A DNA stretch of 64,000 bases, taken from the NCBI GenBank assembly GCA_037074705.1, contig CM073596.1, positions 26,510,001 through 26,574,000 on the forward strand. Direction: 5' to 3'. The translations under genes were made by a program, and so were the position numbers. Below the pieces are notes generated by a model that was given only the letters and a program-made list of their open reading frames with translations, had not been told where the DNA came from and made no database searches. The stretch comes from Zhengitettix transpicula (taxonomy: Eukaryota; Arthropoda; Insecta; Orthoptera; Tetrigidae). The stretch's first letter is position 1, and the number at the start of each line of letters is the position of its first letter. Below, one piece after another: positions 37,618 through 48,000 of the stretch.

Positions 37618-38530
37618 TAAGAAATATAATTAAGATTATCGACTCCACGCTGTCTCCGAGGTTTAGAGGAATGATGATCTTCTTCACATGCGCAAACTCA
37701 TTTTTATCGGTGTTGTGTGTCGTTAAGTTATGTCGTATTTACAATAGAGCCATTAGCAACTGAATGCTAAATCATACTGTTATTTGCAAAACAAGTAATG
37801 TGTAAAAATAACTTATGAAATCCGGTCTTATACCCACTAGACGATACGTGATCGCGTTGGCGTATGCTAGAAACCAAATTACCGTAAACGTGGTCACAAC
37901 GTAATTTGAAGTGGCAGAGTATAATAAGAGTTCCGATAAACACAGAGATTATCTACTTCCTTTCACGCCAAGACCATTGGATAGTGTGAGAGCCCTAGGG
38001 ACATCTTATTGTACGGTCAAGCGAGTGAGTGGTACGGTGCCATAAATTGGTACAGGGAGAGGAGAACGGCAATCTGGTGGATGGAAAGCGTGGACCACTT
38101 ACGACGATAATTTATACGGTTCTTTACCTTCCACCTGTCGTGTCTTTTCGGAGAATGATCTGTTTCGCATCATTAAATTACAAAATAATATTTCTGTAGA
38201 AAGTCTATCCGTGATTATATGTCCAAGTATACGAAAGTTATTTCCTGGTTCTAAATGAAAGATTTACATATTGGTTGAACGTAACTGGAATTTTAGGCAA
38301 AATATATTCATATGTTTAATGTGTGTGTCACACAAGAAATAGAAACTATGAAATTAAGTCTTCGGGTCATTATTACTAAAAAACAGAAGACTGAAACATT
38401 CACAGTAGCCTAAGATAAGCATGCAACATTTTTTTCTATAAATCTGATTTTAATATCTATCACTTCATCACGGCAGTGGTTTCACTTTTGAGATTATTCA
38501 AAATTAGGTTCATAAAAAAAATTTTTTTTT
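37618..38530. other. Intergenic, nothing identified
   Basis: AT-rich with a slightly GC-richer patch at 37840-38160. No exon or repeat identified. Confidence 0.35.
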
Positions 38531-38534
38531 TAGG

Positions 38535-38845
38535 GCAACAGGCTACATGAGGGTAATCCACGTTGGGCAACTCCCCTTTAATAGCATAGGAAGGGATTTG
38601 AAAGGGGGGATGCGGAAGGGTAGAGGAAGGTATCCAAGGGTTACTAGGGCCCCCGGGCTATATTTTAAGGATCCTACCCGGCATTCGCCTAAAGAAATGC
38701 AGGGAAAACCCTAGAAAAACCTGTATCAGGTAGGTCGGGCATTGGGTACTTGTCCCACGCCCTTCCGATAGCGGGAGAGGAGTTTGCTGTGGGGACGCAG
38801 CATTCCCTTCTCCGTGCCTCTACCAGTTTAGGAGGCATACTAAAT
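38535..38845 (+). repeat. Family S repeat, 3'-truncated copy
   Basis: Has GGCTACATGAGGGTAATCC, GGGCAACTCCCCTTT, GATTTGAAAGGGGGG, AGGGCCCCCGGGCTAT and ATCAGGTAGGTCGGGCAT, and stops after CCAGTTTAGGAGGC, about 165 bp short of the copy at 29590. Confidence 0.8.
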
Positions 38846-39609
38846 ACACGATTTACACCAATATAAATAAAATCCTACAGCGAGACAAAATATCCGTTCT
38901 CTAATCATTAAAAAGTTTAGAAAGGCTGATGGATTTAAACACATAAAATGTTAATTTGTGTGTTATACTGATAATAAAATGCAACCATGCTTAAGCCTCA
39001 TTATAATTTAATAAAGATGGGATAATATAATTAATAAAGTATTAAATAAAAGACATAGTTTGCAAATTAGGTAAGCAAAATACAAGTGGTATGAAATTTG
39101 GGTAATGAGCAACTTAAGTACATATTTCAGTATTCCATCTGCTAACACATATAAAAATTTGTAAATATGAAATAATCGAAATGTTGTGTGGATAGGAAAA
39201 AATTAAAGTGAAACGTTTTAGGGAAATATCTATTTAACACAGTAATCCAAATAATATAGTAATAAATAAAATTATAATTAGTGAAAACTTCTTTGCTGAG
39301 AACTTTTAAGTGTGCTAACTAGTATAAATTTTTTGAAATAAAATCCTGGCTTTTCCAACAGCATAAATTATTTTATCAGGAAACATTTTGATCACAACTC
39401 ATCTTAGTCCAGTTCATTTGAGTTTTTCCTGATTTATCAAAATTGTTAATAAGAATAGTGTAATAATAATAAGACAAAATGTCAAGGAAATGTCATACAT
39501 ATTCAGAAAATTCTTATCTAATTGAATTACAATTATTACAAATTTTCAAGTTGTCTGGCTATTCATTTCTTGTTTATAATTTTAAAAATTCTTCAACACT
39601 GTAGATTGG
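38846..39609. other. Intergenic, nothing identified
   Basis: Very AT-rich; no exon or repeat identified. Confidence 0.4.
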
Positions 39610-40450
39610 TTGATTACAAATAAAGATTTTCTTTCCCTTGTATTCTGTTGTCTGGGTGTTCCCTGATAGATGGAGGCAGGTTAATTATATACTTTAATAC
39701 CAAGGATCTCTGTTCCTTCTTTGCTTTAGTGGTTCTCAAAGCCTTGATCAACCGATTGGTATTATATTTCTGGTGGTCTCATCACTCACTTCTAGTGTCT
39801 TTGATTTCAAGTAAACAAGAGACCAAATGAAGTCCAAGTATTGTTAGCATTCTGAGTTTTTGGAAGCAGTGTATGCAGGAAGTTCTAGAACCCAGTCAAC
39901 AGAGCTTCCAAATTTCTTTCTTTTGTGCAGTGAGAATTGCATAATTTCCACTAGTTTCCCACAGTGTCACAGTATAAATAATGTGTCTGTGGAATAGAAC
40001 AAAACTTGCTGTACATTGAGATTCTGATGGTAATGTGTTCCTCAAGAGGAAGTTTATATTTTTCTGAGATGAACTTTGAAGGAATTCCATGTTTGCTCGC
40101 TGTTGACATACTTGGAACTAGGTAACTTTATTGATGAAGCTTCATGCAACAACAGGGGACTTAGTTTGAGTATGAAAATAATTCTTAGTGTTTTCTCGGT
40201 ATTAAACAGTAAGCCATTAGTATAGACCACTTGTTTAATGCACTGACTAATCTGCATTTGCCATTCCTTCTTATGGACTTCTTGCTCTTGTAAGAATGGT
40301 GGTGTCTGCATATTTAACCACTTGTCATGTTATCTGAAAAGCATCGCATATCTATAGTGTAGATTATAAACAGTATTGGCTCATGCATGGAGCCTTGTGG
40401 GATACTACTATTGTAAGCCAGATTAAGTACTACTACACATGACTTCGTAA
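39610..40450 (-). pseudogene. Jockey-type non-LTR retrotransposon RT relic
   Basis: The - strand from 40450 reads SSIPQGSMHEPILFIIYTID, the RT block normally SGVPQGSxLGPLLFLxYIND. Across frame changes come an LFNTEKTLRIIF block, TVTLWETSGN, AILTAQKKEI (usually QKKAIR), then LRMLTILGLHLVSCLLE and finally INLPPSIREHPDN near 39650. This is the order of the C-terminal half of Jockey-superfamily ORF2. Multiple stops make it dead. Confidence 0.75.
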
Positions 40451-40479
40451 CTGCCTGTTGTCTACAGGAGAGTCTAGAC

Positions 40480-40580
40480 TCCACAAACTCAAAAGCTTTT
40501 GGCTTGTGCCTCTCTAGGCTCTTTGATTTTTAGTTGTCTTAGCACCTGATGAAAGGAACAAGGAAATTAGTATGAATTAT
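40480..40580 (+). mobile_element. PLE-type end, + orientation
   Basis: TCTAGGCTCTTTGATTTTTA then CTTAGCACCTGATGAAAGG matches the terminal part of the PLE at 12919 (TCTAGGCTCTTCTTAGCACC on its own strand). The CTGATGA box is intact, but the GAAAC box is lost. Confidence 0.55.
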
Positions 40581-40639
40581 ATATAGGTTGTAATAGAAAT
40601 ACATGTTAGCTACATTCTCCAAGTACTTTATTCATCAAC

Positions 40640-40895
40640 TGAAAGAAAAAAACAATTGATTGTCTACTCCAAACCTTTAACATTTTTCCAAAGAAACTCA
40701 ACACAACATCTCCCCCTAAAGGAGATCACCAATAAAAAACTGAGAAGGAGTTTTCCTTTTATTTTATCGAGTCCATTCTCTGAAATGATCCAGGGCATGT
40801 CTGTTTCTTGTAGGGTTTATTTGAGGAGGATCTGTCTTTGAGTTATTCTCTCCATAAATAAGTCTCAGATGAATATATGCATACATATTTAATGA
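40640..40895. other. Segment between two opposed PLE ends
   Basis: About 300 bp of unrecognised sequence with a frame on each strand and no known motif. Confidence 0.3.
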
Positions 40896-40899
40896 CAAA

Positions 40900-41000
40900 A
40901 AAGTGATAATATAAATACCACATGACATTTCTGGGATCCTTGACCCTTTCCTCAGGTGCAAAGAAGAGCCTAGAGCAACACGACTGCAATCGTCAGTTGA
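40900..41000 (-). mobile_element. PLE-type end, - orientation
   Basis: Close relative of 12919-13015 in the same orientation (AATATAAATACCACA, TTTCTGGGATCCTT, TCAGGTGC, AAGAAGAGCCTAGAG). Hammerhead-like core at 40926-40956 with CTGAGGA, a GGG/CCC stem and GAAA. Together with 40480-40580 it forms an inverted pair. Confidence 0.6.
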
Positions 41001-41883
41001 CAAAATTATTTATATTTTCACTTTTTTGCCTGAATTGTCTATCTTTCTTATTAATTATACACATTATGTTTAAAAGTAGAAGAAGCAGCATTGAATGTGA
41101 TAAAATCAACTTTGCAGCTTGATCGATTTGCAGAAAGTGAAAGATTTAGAAGAAACTGATGAGAGGAATCCTACACTGAAAAATTACACAATAAGAAACT
41201 TAAGCATTTATACCTAATATTTATTAAAACACTCATCACTAAAATTGTCTAAATTTGTTGGAGAAACATCAAAGTTTTTATAAATGAAAGCAAAATTACT
41301 CATAATGAAAATAGTAAATAACAATAAATATAATAAAAATTAGTGGAACACATTCTGTGGGGTTAAACAGTACAGATACTGATAGAAGAAACACAGGAAC
41401 ACAGATACAAGGAATGTGAGGGCAATGCTCAATATGTATATTATTAATTTTTAATTTATACTACATAAGAAAGTAAAATCAAAAATTTTTAACATAAAAT
41501 ATTTATTAATAGGAACAAGAGAAGTCAAAATTAAACGAAAATTAAGATATAGGAGTAAAAACAATTCTATTTTTTTCTTAGATTTCTGCTTATGTAAGAC
41601 TACTTTATTTTTAAGTAGGCCCAAGATGATCATGAATTTCGCAACAATTGATATCATAAATGCACAGTAGAATATAAATTAATTAATGTATCATGGCCAT
41701 TATTCAGAATTTATTAATTAAAATTTACATTTATTACAATACACATATGTTTCCTCCATATGTTGAGGAACCTATTCAGTTGTATATAATTAACAGAACA
41801 TGTTCTAATAAGCAGTAAAATTTTGACGTCTTCCAACAACATCCAGGCCCGAAAATTGTAAAATACTTTCAACTACTCCCTCC

Positions 41884-41884
<1 letters not shown>
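41001..41884. other. Intergenic, nothing identified
   Basis: AT-rich, no coding signature. Confidence 0.4.

Positions 41885-41914
<30 letters not shown>
41885..41914. repeat. (TA)n microsatellite
   Basis: About 15 TA units, directly followed by the 80-bp dispersed repeat. Confidence 0.9.
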
Positions 41915-41917
<3 letters not shown>

Positions 41918-41994
41918 GTATTAAGGTATATAGAGAATGCCCGCATGGGACCAAGAGCTGTTCAGGATAGCTAATTGATTATAGCAACCACATA
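41915..41994 (+). repeat. 80-bp dispersed repeat, copy 1
   Basis: Nearly identical to 45971-46050 (from CCTGTATTAAGGTATATAG to ATAGCAACCACATA). Two differences were seen over 80 bases. Same orientation. Confidence 0.9.
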
Positions 41995-42699
41995 TATATA
42001 TGAAGTAGTATGGTAAATCTTATCTGCAGATGAGATTTCAATGCTGGATAACTACATCTATAGAAAATAATTACACTTTATCTATCAACAGATCTCCCTT
42101 CACTCTTTCCCGTCGAAATGATTTTTTACAATTTTACAATTTCACATCATTCATAGTTGCTTATATATTATGATTTGACTGGTTGCTTTATAAATATTAT
42201 TCGTATTTGTATCGTTACTTAATGATCTGTACTGTTTGCTATTTTCTAAACTGTCTGGAAGCTTTTTTAAATTTCTGTAGTTTGTCTTTTAATATTTCTT
42301 CAATGCAAAATTCTACCAATTATTTATTAGTTGAGTTAGCTTAAGTAGAAGGTTTTGTATTGGTATATTTTTCCGGGGACACGAATTCTTAAAATAGTTA
42401 TTAAATACTTTATAAAACTGTCTTTCAGATTTTCTTGCCTACTAGCCAGCAGCCTTCAACGTTCTGATTATTTATAATCAGCAACTCGTTTCAATTTAGT
42501 TTTATATAATCATTTGTCCTAAAATAATATATCATCTTTAATTTCTTTTTTATTTTATGTAAATTTCTATACCCTTTTAAACAATATGGTACTTTATATT
42601 CAACAATAATTTTATTGAACAATGGTATAGCTAGATCATTTTTAATCGACAATAGAACTTATGAATCTAATTAAACCGTTATTTGAAATTATAAAATAT
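41995..42699. other. TAF2 upstream flank, nothing identified
   Basis: AT-rich, no exon, no known motif. Confidence 0.4.
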
Positions 42700-42894
42700 A
42701 AAACGTCCGTAAAAAGTTATTTATTTCGACCAAATTTAAAGGTTAAGAAAGTGGGAATGTCGTTCCCATTAAATTCTATGAACACTGGTAAACAATACCA
42801 TACCGATGTTATGACTACAATGTCAACCAATGTTTGTTGGAAAATTTGGTCGTTATGACTTTTACAGTTAGTTGAAAAAACGTAACTTCTGAAA
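42700..42894 (+). promoter_or_regulatory. Presumed TAF2 promoter / 5' UTR
   Basis: This is the sequence just upstream of the TAF2 start codon. It has no clear TATA box in position. A CCAAT box lies at about 42825. An in-frame stop at 42883-42885 rules out a longer N-terminus in the same exon. No transcription start can be fixed by eye. Confidence 0.3.
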
Positions 42895-43070
42895 ATGAAG
42901 AAGGAAAGAACAGCCGACAAATCACGGCCGTTTAAATTATAAGTATACTTGTGATATCGGTTCTTATAACCTCAAAATTGAAAGAAATTAATTATTGATG
43001 AATTAATTTGTTTACAGCCCATCAAATTGTCAGCCTCACGGGAATTAATTTTCAGAGACAGAGCATCATT
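42895..43070 (+). other. TAF2: TAF2 exons 1-2 with a 77-bp AT-AC intron
   Basis: Exon 1 encodes [15 protein letters not shown], which resembles the conserved TAF2 N-terminus ending in YKL before HQ. Exon 2 encodes [17 protein letters not shown]. No GT donor after exon 1 keeps the frame: the continuation reaches TAA at 42940-42942. Cutting exon 1 after 42938 and starting exon 2 at 43016 gives KLAHQIV in frame. The intron then begins ATAAGT and ends TTTAC, the pattern of the rare AT-AC introns spliced by the major (U2) spliceosome. No U12 donor (ATATCC) and no U12-type branch site at the usual distance were seen. A sequencing error at the donor is the main alternative. Confidence 0.7.
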
Positions 43071-45002
43071 GTAAGTTAAACCAAAAAAATGCTATAATAT
43101 TAACTTATACTTATCAGAAGAAAGTTGCAAATAACGAATTTAATGGTTATCAATTGCAAAGTGAACTTTGTAATTAATGTATTATTTTCGAAAACATTCC
43201 ATGATTATCAATAATTTTCGTTTGGATGAATTTTATTAATATTAAATGAGTAATTGACAACTTTACTGATAAGTTGACTCTAGGTACTATCAACGCAGAA
43301 TTTGTCAATATATTAAGAAATTTAAGGATGTTCTTCTGCCTTATTTTATTTATTTATTTGTAAATTATAGCTGGCTTCCAATTTCTAAAAAGTAATTCTG
43401 ATAATAGACATTTTAATATGTTATCCTTCATCTTTGTCAATTAGTGTGTTCCCCATATAACTGATTAAATAATAATAATTAATTTGGTAAACATGATGAG
43501 TTCTTATTAAGTATCATTTTGCATACAGTTATTATTAACAATAATTATAGTTATTATTTCAATAATTATTATATTCGTGTGCACAAAATTAATCAGTTCA
43601 GTAAATCTGTACTAGTTTTTTCTTTGTTGTATAAATTACTCTCCTTTATTTAAATATTGAAAGAAATAGCAACATAATATTTTCACCTGCAGTATTAAAA
43701 ATTTTGTTTTTATATGGATGCATGTAGAAGACTAAATCAAGTGTTTATTCAAATATTTGTAAGAATTTAATAAGTCGTTTCTTGCAGAAAGAGTTATTAG
43801 ATTTCCACATGGATACATGTACCCGAGAACTCTTACTGCAGCAACTGCAATGGGAAAGACTTATCTTTGATGCTTGATCTGGATGGGATATGTGAATCAT
43901 GCTCTTTCCTGCCATATAATGTTAGAAACTATTTGTAAGACTTGTGTACAAATTGTAATTATATGTGTTCTGAATTGAATAACTCAAATTATTGTATAAT
44001 ATCTTTAGTTGATAATATGTGTTTTCGTAGTTCAGTTAAATGCGTATTTTAATTAAATGATTTAATCTAATTTATCATTTTTAGGGTTTCTCTGAGCTGA
44101 CAATTGTTCCTTTAAAAGACTCATTGAAACACATAAAATTAAATGCAAAGCAATGTCGGATATACAGAGTGCTTTTAAATGATTCGTTTGAAGCACCATT
44201 TCAGTACTTTGATCCATTTTTAGACATTTGCCAAGGAGATGCTAAACAGTAAGTTTTTGCAAAGTTATAATGTAATTAGAATTATTTTCTAGACTTCCAA
44301 GAACATTATTTATTTATTTTCAGGCGATCCCTAGAATACTACTCCACTTCTCATCTTGCTGCTGCACAGCAAATTGATCCTGATAACAATGCAGGTGAAC
44401 TTGTTATCAGCATTCCACCTGAAGCCAGCCAACTGGTTGGTGAAGGTAGAGGTCTTAGAGTGGGAATTGAGTTCTCTCTTGAACAACCACAAGGGGGCGT
44501 TCATTTTGTCATTCCTGATGCTGAAGGATCCTTATCAGAGGCATGTACATTATTTTAGCTTTAAAAATACCATTTATTAGAATGGTAATCTTATACATAC
44601 AATTTTTTATGCTTCAGCTCAAAATATTGATATTATTATCAAAGAATAATTGACGTGTTTTGAAGCTTTTTGCTCTTGAGCCTTTCACTTGTTTAGTGTT
44701 AATATGAAATATTTTGCTTATTTACTTTCAAAATGTGTATGAAAATGTTTGTATATACTCAAAGTGAATGGCTGTAAAATAATAGGGATAAAGAATGAGA
44801 AAGTCTCATTTGATATCTTAATTTAAAGGCATCATTTTTATATTACATATACAAAATCATCCTGCTCCATAGACACAGTCATGAGGCATTAACAGTGAAG
44901 AGAGAAAAACAGTGTTTAAAAAAGTGACTATTTACTAGTTTAAACAAAAATACATCAGACCGCCTTCAGCCTCAAAGATAAACAACGAAATCTTCTATTA
45001 AA

Positions 45003-45089
<87 letters not shown>

Positions 45090-48000
45090 AAATATTGATT
45101 TGAATATTGAATTTTCATCTGTTTTAAATTGGATATAAATATGTACATTTTGTTTCAGAGAGGTGCACACATGTTCACTTACGGCCACGAAAATTCATCT
45201 CGATTATGGTTTCCTTGTGTAGACAGCTATGCTGAACCTTGTACCTGGAAACTTGAGTTTACTGTTGACGAGAGCATGACTGCAGTATCCTGTGGTGACT
45301 TGATTGAAGTTGTGTACACACCAGATATGAGGCGTAAAACTTTCCATTATGTCCTTTCTACACCAGCATGTGCACCCAATATTGCACTTGCTGTTGGGTG
45401 AGCACAAAATTTGACTAATTTGAATATTTCAGAAGTATATATTATGCTGCTGTTAAAGGTCTATATTGGAATGCTTTGTTATTAAAGTAAATAAGTTTAA
45501 TATTGGCTTTATATTTATTGAGTAGTTTCAGTTACAAAATATATTAAATTTTCCTAATAAGGAGGAGATACATTTTTCTTAATTTTTGTTGTTTCGAAAA
45601 CAATTAACAATTTTGACTTTTATTTTGTGTTTTGCAGTCCATTTGAAATATTTGTTGATCCTTACATGCATGAAGTGACTCATTTTTGTCTACCGCAACT
45701 GATGCCTTCACTGAAAGTTTCAGCAAGATACATGCATGAAGCTTTTGAATTTTATGAAGAAACATTAGCAAATAGATATCCATATTCATGCTACAAACAA
45801 GTTTTTGTGGATGAGGTTGATCAAGATGTTTCAGCTTATGCTACTATGAGCATTCTAAGGTAGCTATAATCCTATAATGTAATTTTGTTTTTGAATTTTC
45901 ATTATATTACTTAATATTTCTAAATATAATTTTAATATCATTTAATTAGACCATGTAAAATGTAGATCAACCTGTATTAAGGTATATAGAGAATGACCAC
46001 ATGGGACCAAGAGCTGTTCAGGATAGCTAATTGATTATAGCAACCACATACCAGTCAATGATCCTGGCTTTGATTCCTTGTTCCTTCATGATTTTTCTTT
46101 AGTATCTATTAATGTCTCTTTGCAAACATAGATAAGTGTTACAAGTAATGCATAATGGGTAAGAGGTTTAATTAATTTTTTTACATTGCAAATTTAAGTA
46201 AATAAAATTATTGGTATATTCAGCTGATAATTATGATATTTTTATAATAAAATATTGTATTAACTCAATTTTCAGTACAAACTTACTTCATTCTCCTGCT
46301 ATAATTGATCAGACATTTACAACTCGCAAAGCTATGGCACAAGCAATTGCAGAACAGTTCTTTGGATGCTTTATTTCTATGCAAAATTGGTCTGATACTT
46401 GGTTACCTAAAGGAATATCTACTTATTTGTGTAGCTTGTATGCTAAAAAATGTTTTGGTAACAATGAGTATCGGGAATGGATTCAATCTGTAAGTTTACA
46501 GTATTTTAATTTTAAAAAATATTATAAAAGTTAAATTTACTTGATAAGTTGAGGAAATAGTTGGTTAGCAATCTGTTGAGATTTCAGAGTCACTATATCT
46601 GTTTTCATGTACATTCTTCAAAACAGGTTTTGAAGAAATGAAGCATCAATCAATGACTTCAGTCAGTCTCTTAACACGAATAAGGAATGCTGGTCAAAAC
46701 GAAGGACCTGGTTTTCTCATTATTATGTTGGTCATTTGCTTAAATTATCATGAACTAAATTTCTGTCATAGTGCTTATTTAAAATGGCAACTAAACTGTT
46801 AACTCTACTTTTCATTTAAATATAGACACTGTCATGTCTTTCTCAAAGACTTAGAATTGTTCTAAGACTGTATCAAGGTAAAGGATTATTAGTTTCAATT
46901 TTGTTACTGTCAGCTTCGTTGGGTTATGGTAACTTATTCAAGCTCAATTGTTTTACGAATTCTGTCAATTCCCTACTTGGTCTTATATTATATAATTTTA
47001 TAATAAACTAAAACTGACAATATAACATTGGTATATTTTTTCTAGGAGCTACAAGAAGTTGTTAAGTATGAAGAAATGTTTGGAGGAATAGTTTTGGATC
47101 CAAGTCAACCTCCTGCACCTCTGCCATCTGCTGTGACTTCCCCAGCACCCCCAGTACGCCCCACATCTTCTGAACAAGGATTTTACTTTCCTATTAGAAA
47201 TCTTCACACAATGTCTCCTCGTTATTTGGAAGTTCTGCGTAAGAAAGCACATCTTGTGATGCGTATGCTGGAACATCGTATTGGCCAAGAACTTTTGTTG
47301 CAGGTGTGTTGAAATTATGTTTCAGTAAAAATATGAGAGAATTGAAGTAAGAAAATGGTCTCTATTTGGTGTTATATCTTTAAAAATTGTATTTTCAATA
47401 TACTTTTATAAATATTAAATCATTGCAATAGATGAACCACATGTATTGCCACTCAGAATAAATGCAAAATCAACAAAACCATTAATTAAATCAAGCTTGA
47501 CAACCTTATTTGGCACATTATTACCATAATCATATTTGTGTCAGTTATTATAAATAAATACTTTATTCAAAGGTATTCAACAAACAACTCTCTCTGGCTT
47601 CAAATGCAGCACAACAGAAAATTGGCAGTGGATTGTGGAGTCACATGCTCATTAGCACTAATGTGTTCACGAAGGCAATTTTCACTGTCACGGGAAAAGA
47701 TATGGCTGTTTTTATTGACCAGTGGGTGCGTACTGGTGGTCATGCTAAATTCAATCTAAGTTTTGTTTTTAATAGAAAAAGGTATGGTTTTTGCTTTTAT
47801 GCATGACAATTGTTTAACGTTCATTGTTGTGAATAAAACTGAAATTGATTTGATTTATTATAGGAACACTGTAGAATTAGAAATACGACAAGATTCTACT
47901 CAGCAAAGAGGCATTAGGAAGTATGTGGGTCCACTCTTGGTTACAATACAAGAACTGGATGGAACCTTTAGACACACATTACAGATTGAAGGAACTATGG

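Noticed and set aside
42661..42858. 65-codon ORF just upstream of TAF2
   Set aside because: Low-complexity frame in presumed promoter DNA, with no link to TAF2 and no family signature.
45006..45188. 60-codon ORF ending in repeated Tyr-Ile
   Set aside because: Translation of the TA/GA microsatellite.
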